A stretch of 64,000 bases of DNA from CAZRIP01 sp964600165 (GTDB lineage: Bacteria; Elusimicrobiota; Elusimicrobia; UBA1565; UBA9628): assembly GCA_964600165.1 (NCBI GenBank), contig CAZRIP010000002.1, forward strand, positions 1-64,000, in the 5' to 3' direction. Position 1 is the first letter of the stretch. Each line of letters starts with the position of its first letter. Under the pieces are notes generated by a model, which made no database searches, was not told where the DNA came from, and saw only the letters and a list, made by a program, of their open reading frames with translations. Made by a program: the position numbers and the translations under genes. Positions 24,158-34,200 of the stretch are shown one piece after another.

Positions 24158-25006
24158 TCAGTCGTCCTTGCGCTTCTTGTCCAGGCCGTAAAGACGCGGC
24201 TTGGTGAACTTCTCCTCGCGGTCGAGAAGATCGATCAGCGCGATGCGCACCCAATACGCGTCCTGATCCATGACGACGCCGGCGTTATCGAACTCGTTGA
24301 TGAGATCGATCGGCTTCATGGCGTCGTAGGTCCTGTCGAAGATCGGCTGCTCGAAATCGCCGGTCGACGAGATCTGGATCCGGTAGGCCGTCACGTCGAG
24401 CCGGTTTTCGAGGAGCTTGTCGACCTGTCCGCCCTTGACGTCGGACATGACGGGTAAGTCCATCGCGCGCGGCGACGCCCTCGTCGAGCCCGCCGAAGAG
24501 CCCGCGCCGCCGCCGCCGCGCGCGCCGAAAGCAGCGGAGAGGCGGCCGCCGCCGCCGGATGGCGGAGGATCCCCGGCCGCGAGAGGCGGAACGGCGCCCG
24601 CGTTGGGAACTCCGCCTCCTCCGGGAGGCACCGGCGCGTTCGCCTCGCCGTCGCGGCGCTGCGTCGTTTGGGGGGGCGCGCCCTGATCGGCCCGGGCGGG
24701 CGCGTTCTCGGCGGCTTCCGGCGGCGCGCCCTCCGAATCGGGCGCGGCCGCCCCGGCCGGCGCCGCCGCGGCCGGCCCGGCCGCTCGCAACTTGGCCGCC
24801 GCGGGCGCGGCGAAAGCCTCGGGCGTCGCGGAGCGGCCCTTACCCGGGGCGGGGGCGGCGCTTGCGCCGGCAAGAGGAGGCGCGAGGGTCGTCGCGCGCG
24901 ACTGGCCCTGGTCGACGGACAACTTCTTGGGCGTGCCCGGGCCGTGGTGCGTGGCGCAGGCGCAAAGAAGGATCGATGCCAGCGGCGCTCCGCGCAAGCG
25001 AGCCAT
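24158..25006 (-). CDS. Lipoprotein with long Pro/Ala-rich linker
   Basis: A 282-residue protein with a short lipoprotein signal (lipobox LLCAC, Cys near residue 14). A long Ala/Pro/Gly linker of roughly 150 residues is followed by a C-terminal domain with beta-type sequence (TAYRIQISSTGDFEQPIFD) and a charged tail. The ending resembles fibronectin-III or periplasmic binding modules that follow a spacer across the periplasm. No family is recognised. The ATG at 25006 is chosen because it starts the lipobox and follows a TTGACT-17-GACACT promoter by 6 bases. Confidence 0.7.
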   Translation of the reverse strand: MARLRGAPLASILLCACATHHGPGTPKKLSVDQGQSRATTLAPPLAGASAAPAPGKGRSATPEAFAAPAAAKLRAAGPAAAAPAGAAAPDSEGAPPEAAENAPARADQGAPPQTTQRRDGEANAPVPPGGGGVPNAGAVPPLAAGDPPPSGGGGRLSAAFGARGGGGAGSSAGSTRASPRAMDLPVMSDVKGGQVDKLLENRLDVTAYRIQISSTGDFEQPIFDRTYDAMKPIDLINEFDNAGVVMDQDAYWVRIALIDLLDREEKFTKPRLYGLDKKRKDD

Positions 25007-25012
25007 TGCCTT

Positions 25013-25041
25013 AGTGTCGCCCCGCGAGCGCCCGAAGTCAA
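25013..25041 (-). promoter_or_regulatory. Promoter of the lipoprotein gene
   Basis: On the minus strand TTGACT (25041-25036), a 17-base spacer and GACACT (25018-25013), then 6 bases to the ATG. Confidence 0.6.
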
Positions 25042-25089
25042 GACCATGAACGCGCCGCATGCCTCGGGCGATATTAGGCCAAGCTCGCT

Positions 25090-25109
25090 ATATACCGGAA
25101 CCGGTATAT
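25090..25109. repeat. Inverted repeat upstream of tRNA-Leu
   Basis: ATATACCGG and CCGGTATAT separated by AA, giving 9-base perfect arms. It sits alone in the 190-base region between the lipoprotein and the tRNA gene. A dimeric regulator site is possible; it is about 50 bases above the tRNA promoter. Confidence 0.6.
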
Positions 25110-25156
25110 TATTCTACGCGGCCATACGCTCGGAAGGGCTCATGACCGGACCTCTC

Positions 25157-25187
25157 TTGGCCGGGACCGGCGCGTATGTGCTTTAAT
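25157..25187 (+). promoter_or_regulatory. Promoter of tRNA-Leu
   Basis: TTGGCC (25157-25162), then TGCTTTAAT (25179-25187) as an extended -10, ten bases before the mature tRNA 5' end. The 19-base spacing is a little long. Confidence 0.5.
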
Positions 25188-25196
25188 GTGGCGTCA

Positions 25197-25282
25197 GGGC
25201 AGGTGGCGGAACTGGCAGACGCAGCGGACTTAAAATCCGCGGGCCGGAAACGGTCGTGCGGGTTCGACTCCCGCCCTGCCCA
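25197..25282 (+). tRNA. tRNA-Leu (UAA anticodon)
   Basis: Acceptor stem GGGCAGG pairs with CCTGCCC at 25275-25281, followed by the discriminator A. The anticodon stem GCGGA/TCCGC encloses the loop CTTAAAA with anticodon TAA. The long variable arm (GGGCCGGAAACGGTCGTGC region) is that of class II tRNAs, and the T-loop GGTTCGACTCC is standard. CCA is not encoded. psd starts ten bases downstream and may be in the same primary transcript. Confidence 0.97.
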
Positions 25283-25291
25283 AGGATCTCG

Positions 25292-25939
25292 ATGGCCAAG
25301 CAAGGCATCCGTTTCGTTCTCGTAGGAGCGATCTTCGACGCGCTCGGCGTCGCCGGCGCGGCGTGGGGCGTCGTCGGACATCTCTTATCTCTTGTCGTCG
25401 CCGGAGCGATCTTGGCGGCGCTGGCCACGGTCTTCACGGCCTTCTGCGTCTATTTCTTCCGCGACCCGGAGCGCCCGTTGCCGACGGATTCGACGACGCT
25501 CTACGCGCCGGGCGACGGCCGCGTGCTGGCGATCTCCGAGGAAACGCCGGGGACGACGACGATCCGCATTTTCCTGTCGGTCTTCGACGTGCACATCCAG
25601 CGCGCGCCGTGCTCGGGCTCGGTGCGGTCCGTCGTCTATCAGCCGGGCTCTTTTCGCGCGGCGATGGTCGAGGCGGCGAAAGGCAACGAGCGCTCGATCA
25701 TGACGATCTCGCCCGAGGGCCGGCCCGACGTCGTCGTCGAGCAGATCGCCGGGCTCGTCGCGCGGCGCATCGAGACCTGGCCCAAGCAGGGCGAGCGCGT
25801 GACGATGGGCCAGCGCTACGGCATCATCTATTTCGGCTCGCAGGCGGCCGTGCATCTGCCCAAGGGCGCCGTTCCCGTCGTCAAGCCCGGCGACCGCGTC
25901 GCCGGAGCCTTGACCCCCATCGCGCGATGGACAAGCTGA
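25292..25939 (+). CDS. psd: Phosphatidylserine decarboxylase, short type
   Basis: Converts phosphatidylserine to phosphatidylethanolamine using a pyruvoyl group made by self-cleavage. The 215-residue protein has two N-terminal hydrophobic segments (about 8-30 and 33-55), the conserved FRDPER, VFDVHIQRAP and the Gly182-Ser183 cleavage pair in YFGSQ. This matches the short, archaeal-like Psd class and not the E. coli type. The ATG at 25292 follows AAGGATCTCG. It overlaps pssA by 13 bases, so substrate and product enzymes are made together. Confidence 0.95.
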   Translation: MAKQGIRFVLVGAIFDALGVAGAAWGVVGHLLSLVVAGAILAALATVFTAFCVYFFRDPERPLPTDSTTLYAPGDGRVLAISEETPGTTTIRIFLSVFDVHIQRAPCSGSVRSVVYQPGSFRAAMVEAAKGNERSIMTISPEGRPDVVVEQIAGLVARRIETWPKQGERVTMGQRYGIIYFGSQAAVHLPKGAVPVVKPGDRVAGALTPIARWTS

Positions 25940-26718
25940 CCCTCAAGCGCGGGGGCCAGCTCGTCGCGCCCTCGCTTTTTACGGTCGGCAACATGGCGTG
26001 CGGTTTTTACGCGCTCCTGGCTTCGCACAGAGAGGAGTTCGGCGCCGCGGCCACGGCGATCATCATCGGCATGGTCTTCGACGCGCTCGACGGCCGCGTC
26101 GCGCGCCTGGTGCACGGCGAGTCGATGTTCGGCGTCGAGTTCGACTCGCTTTCCGACTTCATGACCTTCGGCGTGGCGCCCGCGCACATGATGTACGCCT
26201 TCATCTTGAAGGACTACGGGATGTGGGGCTACCCGATCGCCTTCATCTACGCGTTGTGCGGGGCCCTGAGGCTCGCGCGCTTCAACGCCGTCGCGCACGA
26301 CTCCGGCGGCAGCAAGACGCATTTCACGGGCCTGCCGATCCCGGGCGGGGCGGGCTTCCTCTCCTCGTTCGTGCTGCTCTACCAGATCATCGAGGAAGGC
26401 CGGCCCGCGCATACGTGGAAGCTGCTGATGGACCAGGTCCCGGCGCTCTACGGCCTTTGCCCGGCGATGGTCATCATCGTCGCGTTCTTGATGGTTTCGA
26501 CGATTCCCTATCCCGCGTTCAAGCAGGCCAACGCGCTGCAACCGCGCTCGGTCAAGACCCTGCTCGGCGTGCTGCTCGCCGTTTTCCTGATCTTCATGTA
26601 CCCGCAGAACACGCTCTTCCTCGTCTTCCTTTTCTACACGCTGCTCGGTCCGGTCGGCTGGCTCGTGCGGACGGCCCTGCGGCTCTTGGGGTTTGACCGC
26701 CCGCCGGCGTCGGCCTGA
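25927..26718 (+). CDS. pssA: CDP-diacylglycerol-serine O-phosphatidyltransferase
   Basis: Integral membrane CDP-alcohol phosphotransferase that joins serine to CDP-diacylglycerol, giving the Psd substrate. The family motif DGxxARxxxxxxxxGxxxDxxxD is intact near residues 55-77 (DGRVAR then GVEFDSLSD). About eight hydrophobic segments follow in a 263-residue protein of normal length. It begins inside the psd 3' end and ends one base before the convergent efflux operon terminus. Both enzymes together make phosphatidylethanolamine. Confidence 0.95.
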   Translation: MDKLTLKRGGQLVAPSLFTVGNMACGFYALLASHREEFGAAATAIIIGMVFDALDGRVARLVHGESMFGVEFDSLSDFMTFGVAPAHMMYAFILKDYGMWGYPIAFIYALCGALRLARFNAVAHDSGGSKTHFTGLPIPGGAGFLSSFVLLYQIIEEGRPAHTWKLLMDQVPALYGLCPAMVIIVAFLMVSTIPYPAFKQANALQPRSVKTLLGVLLAVFLIFMYPQNTLFLVFLFYTLLGPVGWLVRTALRLLGFDRPPASA

Positions 26719-26719
26719 G

Positions 26720-28174
26720 CTAGCGCTTGGCGGCGGGCGCCGCCGCAGCCTGCTTGACGTAGGGCATTTGCGACGCGTCCCAGCCGCCGCCGACGGCGCG
26801 GATCAAGACGACCGCCGACGTCAGCCGCCGGCCGAGGACCTGCGCGGCCGCCCGCTCGTTGGTCAGGGCGATGTTCTGGCTCTGGATCACGTCGAGATAA
26901 GAGACGATGCCCGCCTTGTAGCGGTCGAGCTCCAGCTTGAGCGAGGTCTCGGCCGCCTTGGCGGCGGAGTCCTGCTGGACGCCCTCCTGCGAAAGCAGGG
27001 CGAGCGCGGAGAGGTTGTCCTCGACTTCTTGGAAGGCCGAAAGCACGGTCTGGCGATAGGCGGCGACGGCGGCGTCGTAGGCGGCGTTGACCTGCCGCTG
27101 CTCGGCGCGGCGCTTGCCGAAGTCGAAGATCGTCTCGGCGGCCGACGCGCCGATCGACCAGAACCTGTTGGGCCAGTCGAACCAGTGGGCGGCGTTGCCG
27201 GCCTCGTAACCGATCGCGCCGGCCAAGTCGATGGCGGGGAAATAGGCGGTGCGCGCCAGGCCGACGTTGGCGTTGGCCGCGGCCACGGCGCGCTCCGCGG
27301 TGGCGATGTCCGGGCGCCGCTCGAGGAGTTGAGCGGGCAGCACCGCGGGGATCGGGGGCGGCGGGGCTTGGATCGTGCCGGTCGACAGCGAAAAGCTCGC
27401 GGGGGCCTGTCCGACCAGCACGGCGATCGCGTGCTCGAGCTGCGCGCGGCGCAGCGCGACGTCGGTCGCCTGCGCCCGCGTGCTGTCGAGCTGGGTCTGC
27501 GCCTGGTCGACGTCGGTCTCGGCGGCGACGCCGTGCGCGAAGCGGGTCTTGGTCAGCATGAGAGCCTCGACGTAGGAGCCCGTCGACGAGTTGAGCAGGG
27601 TCTCCTCCATGTCTAGCTCCTGCAGCGAGAAATAGTCGATCGCGAGCTGGGCTTGGAGACTCAGGCGCACGTTCTCGAGCGTCGCGGCGCTCGCCTGGGC
27701 GGCGGCCTTCGCCCCCGCGACCGATTGCCGTATCTGCCCCCAAAGATCGGGCTCCCAGGCCGCCGTCAACGGCAGCTGGAAATTATCGGTGTAAGTGTGG
27801 GCGGCCGTGCCGCTGCCGCCGTACCCGCGCTGAGCGGAAGGGTTCGTCGCGATCGTCGGCAGGTAAGCCGAGCGGTTGATCGAGACGAGCTCGAGAGCCT
27901 CTCGGTACTGGGCCTGCGCCTGGGCGACGGATTGGTTCGAGACGGCGATCTTGAGCTCGAGCTCGTCGAGCTTGTCGTCGCCGAAGATCTTCCACCACTC
28001 GCCTTTCGGGACGGCGTCGCCCGGCTTGGCGACCTGCCATTGCGCCGCGTCCGCGGCCTCCTTGTAGGTGGCGGGCGTCTCGACGGCGGGGCGCTTGTAG
28101 GCGGGCCCCAGGCAGCCGGACAGCGCGAGGGCGGCCGGCAAGGCGATGAGGACGGCGATCTTTTTCTGGCTCAT
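26720..28174 (-). CDS. Outer-membrane efflux lipoprotein (NodT/OprM type)
   Basis: Outer-membrane factor of the RND pump. The 484-residue protein has a lipobox (LALSGC, Cys near residue 21) and two copies of the OEP domain, each with long helical segments (for example ALELVSINRSAYLPTIATNP and LELDRYKAGIVSYLDVIQSQ). These build the trimeric channel-tunnel across the periplasm and outer membrane. The ATG overlaps the stop of the second RND gene by 4 bases, so it is the last gene of the four-gene operon. A longer upstream frame is not used because the lipoprotein signal begins here. Confidence 0.95.
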   Translation of the reverse strand: MSQKKIAVLIALPAALALSGCLGPAYKRPAVETPATYKEAADAAQWQVAKPGDAVPKGEWWKIFGDDKLDELELKIAVSNQSVAQAQAQYREALELVSINRSAYLPTIATNPSAQRGYGGSGTAAHTYTDNFQLPLTAAWEPDLWGQIRQSVAGAKAAAQASAATLENVRLSLQAQLAIDYFSLQELDMEETLLNSSTGSYVEALMLTKTRFAHGVAAETDVDQAQTQLDSTRAQATDVALRRAQLEHAIAVLVGQAPASFSLSTGTIQAPPPPIPAVLPAQLLERRPDIATAERAVAAANANVGLARTAYFPAIDLAGAIGYEAGNAAHWFDWPNRFWSIGASAAETIFDFGKRRAEQRQVNAAYDAAVAAYRQTVLSAFQEVEDNLSALALLSQEGVQQDSAAKAAETSLKLELDRYKAGIVSYLDVIQSQNIALTNERAAAQVLGRRLTSAVVLIRAVGGGWDASQMPYVKQAAAAPAAKR

Positions 28175-31100
28175 GCGGGCTGCTCCTGCTCTCCGTGGTC
28201 GGACGCGTGGCGGTGAGGCAGATACCGCTCGCGCATGCGCTCGAGCCACTCTCGGAACGACTCGAAGTAGAGATAGACGACGGGCGTCGTGAAAAGGGTG
28301 AGCATCTGGCTGACGATCAAGCCGCCGACGATGGCGATGCCGAGCGGCCGGCGCAGCTCCGAGCCCGTGCCGGTGCCGAACGCGAGAGGAAGGGCTCCGA
28401 GGAGCGCCGCCATCGTCGTCATCGTGATCGGCCTAAACCGCAGAAGGCTCGCCTCGTAGATCGCGTCGCGCGCGCTCTTGCCCTCGCGGCGCTGGGCGTC
28501 GAGCGCGAAGTCGATCATCATGATCGCGTTCTTCTTGACGATGCCGATGAGAAGGATGATCCCGATCACCGCGATCACGGAAAGATCCGTGCCCGTGAGC
28601 ATCAGCGCGAGCAGCGCGCCCACGCCGGCCGACGGCAGCGTCGAGAGGATCGTGATCGGGTGGATGTAGCTTTCGTAGAGCACGCCGAGCACGATGTAGA
28701 CGGCGATGAGGGCCGTCAAGATCAGCATCGGTTGGCTCGCCAAAGAATCCTGGAACGCCTGCGCCGTGCCGGAGAAGCGGCCGATGATCGACGCCGGCAT
28801 TTTCATCTCGCGCTCGGCGGACTCGATGATGTCGACGGCCTGCCCCAGAGCGACGCCCTTGGGAAGATTGAAGGAGATCGTGACGGCGGGGAAGAGGCCC
28901 TGATGGTTGACGACCAAAGGCGTCCGAGCCGGAGACAGGCGAGTGAACGCCGCCAGAGGCACGTCCTTGCCGCCGCGCGTATGCACATAAATCCTCTGGA
29001 GCATCTCGGGATTTTGCCAATATTCCGGCGCCACCTCCATCACGACGTGATACTGCGCGAGCCCCGTGTACATCGTCGAGACCTGCCGCTGGCCGAAGGC
29101 GGAGTAGAGCGCGCTGTCGATATCGGCGGCGGTCATGCCCAAGGCGGAGGCCGCGTCCCTGTCGATCGAGAGCCAGGCTTGCTGGCCGTTGTTTTGCTGG
29201 TCCGTGTTGACGTCGGCGAGCTGCTTGAGGCTCTGCATCTTCGCGAGGACTTTCGGCGCCCAGGCCGTCAACGTGGCCAGGTCGGAGGATTGCATCGTGT
29301 ACTGGTAAAGGGCGTTGCTCCCGCGGCCGCCGATCTTGATGTCCTGCACGGGCTGAAGAAAAAGACGCGCGCCGGGGATGCCGGCGGTGTTCTTGCGCAC
29401 GCGCGCGATGACTTCGTCGACGCCGGTCTTTCGCTGGTCGAGGTCCTTGAGCTGGACGAACATGCGTCCCGTGTTCGTTCCGCCCGAGCCGCCGCAGAAC
29501 GCGACGGCGTTCTGGACGGCCGGGTCCGCCATCACGACATTGAGAAACTGAAACAGCTTTTGCCTCATCGCCTGGAACGAGATGTCTTGCTCCGCCTGGA
29601 TGCCTCCCATCATGCGGCCCGTGTCTTGCTGAGGGAAGAAGCCCTTCGGCACGAGGATGAAAAGCATCACGTTGACGGCGACCGCCGCGAGGACGGTCAT
29701 CGCGGTCGCTCGCTGATGGTCCAAGACGTAGCGCAGGCCCCGCGCGTAGCCGTCGATGATCCTTTGGATGAACCGCTCGACGGCCATGTACATCTTTCCG
29801 TGCTCCTTCTCGTGCTTGAGAAAGATGGCGCACATCATCGGCGTCGTCGTCAAAGACACGAGCAGCGACACGCCGATAGCCACTGAAAGGGTCACCGCGA
29901 ACTCCCGGAACAGCCGGCCGATGATGCCGCCCATCATAAGGATCGGGATGAACACGGCGACGAGCGAAAGGCTCATCGAGAGGACGGTGAAGCCGATCTC
30001 GGCCGAGCCCTTGAAAGCGGCCTCCAGCGGCGTCATCCCCATCTCGAGGTAGCGCGCGACGTTCTCGATCACGACGATGGCGTCGTCGACGACGAAGCCC
30101 GTCGAGATCGTCAGCGCCATCAGCGACAAGTTGTCGAGGCTGTAGCCCACGAGATACATGACGCCGAAGGTCCCGATCAACGAGAGCGGCACGACGATCG
30201 ACGGGATCAGGGTCGCCACGACGTTGCGCAGGAAAAAGAATACGACCAGGATGACGAGCGCGATCGAGATCATCAGGGTCTTCTCGACGTCTCTGACCGA
30301 GGCGCGGATCGTCGTCGTGCGGTCGACCATCACGTCGATCTTGATCGCCTGGTTGATGCCCGCCTGCAGCTGGGGCAGCGCGGCGCGCACGCGGTCGACC
30401 GTGTCGATGATGTTCGCTCCGGGCTGCCTGAAGATGATGATGAGCACGGACGGCTTGCCGTTCGCCACGCCCGCGTTGCGCAGGTCCTCGACGGAGTCGG
30501 TGACGGTGCCGAGATCGCCCAGGCGCACGGGCGCGCCTTTTTGATAGGCGACGACGAGAGGGATGTACTGCGCCGCTTTGAAGATCTGGTCGGTCGTCTT
30601 GAGATAGGTCGAGCCTGTGGGCCCGTCGATGGAGCCCGTCGGCGCGTGCGCGTTGGCCGACGCCAGGGTCGAGGCGAGCTGGCTCATGCTGATCCCGTAC
30701 TTGTTGACCACGGCCGGATTGAGCTCGACGCGCACGGCGGGCAGGGAGCTCCCTCCGACGCTGACCTGGCCCACCCCGTCGATCTGGGAAAGCTTCTGCT
30801 GGAGCACGGATGAAGCGACGTCGTACATCTGCGCCTGGCTCTCGACCTCCGAGGTCAGGGCCAGGATCAGGATCGGCGCGTCCGCCGGATTGACCTTGCG
30901 GTAGGTCGGATTGCTCGGAAGATTGGACGGCAGATAGCCGCGCGCGGCGTTGATGGAGGCCTGCACGTCGCGCGCGGCGGCGTCGACGTTGCGCGACAGA
31001 TCGAACTGCAGGGTGATGCTCGTCGAGCCCAGAGAGCTCGTCGAGGTCATCTCGGTCACTCCGGCGATGCGGCTGAATTGGCGCTCGAGCGGGGTCGCCA

Positions 31101-31287
31101 CCGAGGACGCCATCGTCTCGGGGCTCGCGCCCGGGAGTCCCGAGTTGACGCTGATCGTCGGGAAATCGACCTGCGGCAGCGGAGAGACCGGAAGCAGCCG
31201 GAACGCGATCCCGCCTGAAAGCGCGACGGCCGCCGTCAGGAGCGAAGTCGCGACCGGCCTCTTGATGAAAGGCTCGGAAAGGCTCAT
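28171..31287 (-). CDS. mdtC: RND multidrug efflux transporter, MdtC-like
   Basis: Inner-membrane proton-drug antiporter of the HAE1 RND family (1038 residues). It has the twelve-helix layout with two large periplasmic loops, the start SEPFIKRPVATSLLTAAVAL, and DD in FVVDDAIVVIEN for proton relay. A strongly similar RND gene lies directly upstream, the arrangement of mdtB and mdtC, which form a mixed trimer. The ATG at 31287 overlaps the stop of the upstream gene (ATGA). An upstream in-frame ATG at 31317 is inside the preceding gene and lacks a reason. Confidence 0.93.
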   Translation of the reverse strand: MSLSEPFIKRPVATSLLTAAVALSGGIAFRLLPVSPLPQVDFPTISVNSGLPGASPETMASSVATPLERQFSRIAGVTEMTSTSSLGSTSITLQFDLSRNVDAAARDVQASINAARGYLPSNLPSNPTYRKVNPADAPILILALTSEVESQAQMYDVASSVLQQKLSQIDGVGQVSVGGSSLPAVRVELNPAVVNKYGISMSQLASTLASANAHAPTGSIDGPTGSTYLKTTDQIFKAAQYIPLVVAYQKGAPVRLGDLGTVTDSVEDLRNAGVANGKPSVLIIIFRQPGANIIDTVDRVRAALPQLQAGINQAIKIDVMVDRTTTIRASVRDVEKTLMISIALVILVVFFFLRNVVATLIPSIVVPLSLIGTFGVMYLVGYSLDNLSLMALTISTGFVVDDAIVVIENVARYLEMGMTPLEAAFKGSAEIGFTVLSMSLSLVAVFIPILMMGGIIGRLFREFAVTLSVAIGVSLLVSLTTTPMMCAIFLKHEKEHGKMYMAVERFIQRIIDGYARGLRYVLDHQRATAMTVLAAVAVNVMLFILVPKGFFPQQDTGRMMGGIQAEQDISFQAMRQKLFQFLNVVMADPAVQNAVAFCGGSGGTNTGRMFVQLKDLDQRKTGVDEVIARVRKNTAGIPGARLFLQPVQDIKIGGRGSNALYQYTMQSSDLATLTAWAPKVLAKMQSLKQLADVNTDQQNNGQQAWLSIDRDAASALGMTAADIDSALYSAFGQRQVSTMYTGLAQYHVVMEVAPEYWQNPEMLQRIYVHTRGGKDVPLAAFTRLSPARTPLVVNHQGLFPAVTISFNLPKGVALGQAVDIIESAEREMKMPASIIGRFSGTAQAFQDSLASQPMLILTALIAVYIVLGVLYESYIHPITILSTLPSAGVGALLALMLTGTDLSVIAVIGIILLIGIVKKNAIMMIDFALDAQRREGKSARDAIYEASLLRFRPITMTTMAALLGALPLAFGTGTGSELRRPLGIAIVGGLIVSQMLTLFTTPVVYLYFESFREWLERMRERYLPHRHASDHGEQEQPA

Positions 31288-34200
31288 GTGGAAGCTGCCC
31301 GACGGGCGGCGAGCCACTTGTTGAAGCGCTCGAACTGCAAATAGATCACCGGAGTGGTAAAGAGAGTCAGCAGCTGGCTGACCAGCAGGCCGCCGATGAT
31401 CGTGATGCCGAGCGGCCGGCGCATCTCGGATCCCGTGCCGGTGCCGCAGGCGAGCGGCACGGCGCCGAGCAGCGCCGCCATCGTCGTCATCATGATGGGC
31501 CTAAAGCGCAGCAGGCAGGCCTGATAGATCGCTTCCTCGGGCTTCTTGCCGTGGTTGCGCTCGGCCTCCAGCGCGAAGTCGATCATCATGATGGCGTTCT
31601 TCTTGACGATGCCGATGAGCAAGACGATGCCGATCAGGGCGATGACGCCCATGTCCTGGCGGAAAACGATCAAGGCCAGCAGCGCCCCCACGCCGGCCGA
31701 GGGCAGCGTCGAGAGGATCGTGATCGGATGGATGTAGCTCTCGTAGAGCACGCCTAGGACGATGTAGACGGTGACGATGGCCGCCAGCACGAGGATCCAC
31801 TCGTTCGAGAGCGAGGCCTCGAAGGCCTCGGCCGTTCCCGAGAAGTTCGCCTGCAGGCTCGCGGGCAGGCCGAGCTGGTCGGTGACCTTGTGGATCTTGT
31901 CGACGGCCGAGCCGAGCGAGGCGCGCGGCGCGAGATTGAACGACAACGTGACCGACGGGAACTGGCCTTGATGGTTGATCGCCAGCGGCGAGGCGACCGG
32001 TTCGGCGCGCACGAGCGCCGACAGCGGCGTCTGCGTGCCGTTGGTCGTCGGAACGAAGATGTTCCGCAGGCCGTCGACGCTCTGCTGCCAGTCGGGGCGC
32101 GCCTCGAGCACGACATGGTACTGGTTCGACTGCGTGAAGATCGTCGATACCTCGCGCTGGCCGAAGGCGTCGTAGAGCACCCCGTCGAGCGTCGCCGGCG
32201 CGATGCCCAGGCGCGACGCCGTATCGCGGTCGATGTGCAAAAGGACGCCCGCGCCGTCGTTTTGCTGGTCGGTGGCGACGTCGCGCAGCTCCGGGATCGC
32301 TTTCATTTTATCGACCAGGCGCGGCGCCCAGGTCGCCACCTCGTTGGGATCGGGGCCCTCGATCGTGTATTGGTACTGCGTGCGGCTGACGCGGTCCTCG
32401 ACCGTGAGATCCTGGACCGGCTGCATATAGAGCTTGATGCCCGAGACGGAGTCGACCTGAGGCTGGAGGCGGCGTATGATGTCCGAGGCGTTGGCGTCGC
32501 GCTCCTCGAGGGGCTTGAGCGTGATCTGGATGCGGCCCGAGTTCTGCGTCACGTTGGTCCCGTCGATGCCGATGAACGAGGCCACGTTCTCGACGGCCGG
32601 GTCCAGCAAGATCTTCTTGACCAGCGCCTGCTGGCGGTCGGCCATCTCGGCGAACGAGGCCGTCTGAGCGCCCTCCGAGATGCCCAGGATGACGCCCGTG
32701 TCCTGCACCGGGAAAAAGCCCTTGGACACGATCAGGAATAGGACGCCGGTGAGAACGAGCGTGCCGACCGCGGCCCACATCGTCTCCTTCTGGCGCACGA
32801 GAACGATCTTCAGGATGCGGTCGTACTCCTCGAGCATCCGGTTGAAGTAATGCTCGAAGAGCAGGAGCCAGCGGTTCTGGGACTCGCCCTCTTTGTGGTG
32901 GCGCAGGATCTTGGAGGCCATCATCGGCGTCAGGGTCAGGGAGACGATCGCCGACATGATGATCGTGACGGCCAGAGTCACCGCGAATTCGCGGAAGAGG
33001 CGGCCGACGATGTCGCCCATGAAAAGCAGCGGGATCAGCACGGCGATCAAGGATACGGTCAGGGAGACGATCGTGAAGCCGATCTCCTCGGAGCCCTTGA
33101 GCGCCGCCTCCATCGGGGTCTGGCCCATCTCGATGTAGCGCGAGATGTTCTCCACCATGACGATGGCGTCGTCGACGACGAAGCCCGTCGAGATCGTCAG
33201 CGCCATCAGCGACAGGTTGTCGAGGCTGTAGCCGAGCAGGTACATCACCGCGAAGGTGCCGATCAGCGAAAGCGGCACCGCCACCGCGGGGATGACCGTG
33301 GCGGATAAGTCGCGCAGGAAGACGAAGATCACGAGGACGACCAAGAAAACGGTCAGGATCAGCTCGAACTCGACGTCGTGGACCGAGGCGCGGATCGTCG
33401 TCGTGCGGTCCGAGATCACCTTCACCTTCACCGCGGCCGGCAGCGACGCGCGCAGCGACGGCAGCACCTGCGTGATGCGATCAACCAGGCCGATGATGTT
33501 GGTGCCCGGCTGGCGCTGGATGTTCAAGAGCACGGTCGGCTTCTCGTTGTACCATGCCGCCTGTCGTACGTTCTCGGCGCTGTCGATGACGGCGGCCACG
33601 TCACGGATGCGGATCGGCGCGCCGTTGCGGTAAGCGATGATGATCGGCTCGTACTCGGCCGCGGTCAGGAGCTGGTCGCTGGCTCCGATGGTCCAGGATT
33701 GGCGCGGGCCGTCGAAGTTGCCCTTGGCGTTGTTGACGTTGGCTTGGCCGAGCGCCAAGCGCAGGTCCTCGAGGCTCATGCCGTATGACGCCAAAGCGGT
33801 CGGATTGGCCTGGACGCGCACGGCGGGCCGCTGCCCGCCGCTGATGCTCACCAACCCGACGCCGGGCAGCTGCGAGATTTTTTGTCCTAGACGCGTTTCC
33901 GCGAGCTCCTCGACCTTGGGCAAGGGCAAGGACTCCGAGGTCAGCGCCAGCGTCAAGATCGGCGCGTCGGCGGGGTTGGTCTTGCTGTAGATCGGCGGCG
34001 TCGGCAGGTCGCTTGGCAAGTAGGTCTGCGCGGCGTTGATCGCCGCCTGAACCTCCTGCTCGGCGACGTCGATGTTCAATTCAAGCGCGAACTGCAGGGT
34101 GATCAGCGAGCTGCCGAACGAGCTCGTCGAGGTCATGCGGCTGAGGCCCGGCAGCTGGCCGAACTGCTTCTCCAGCGGCGCCGTGACCGACGCCGTCATG

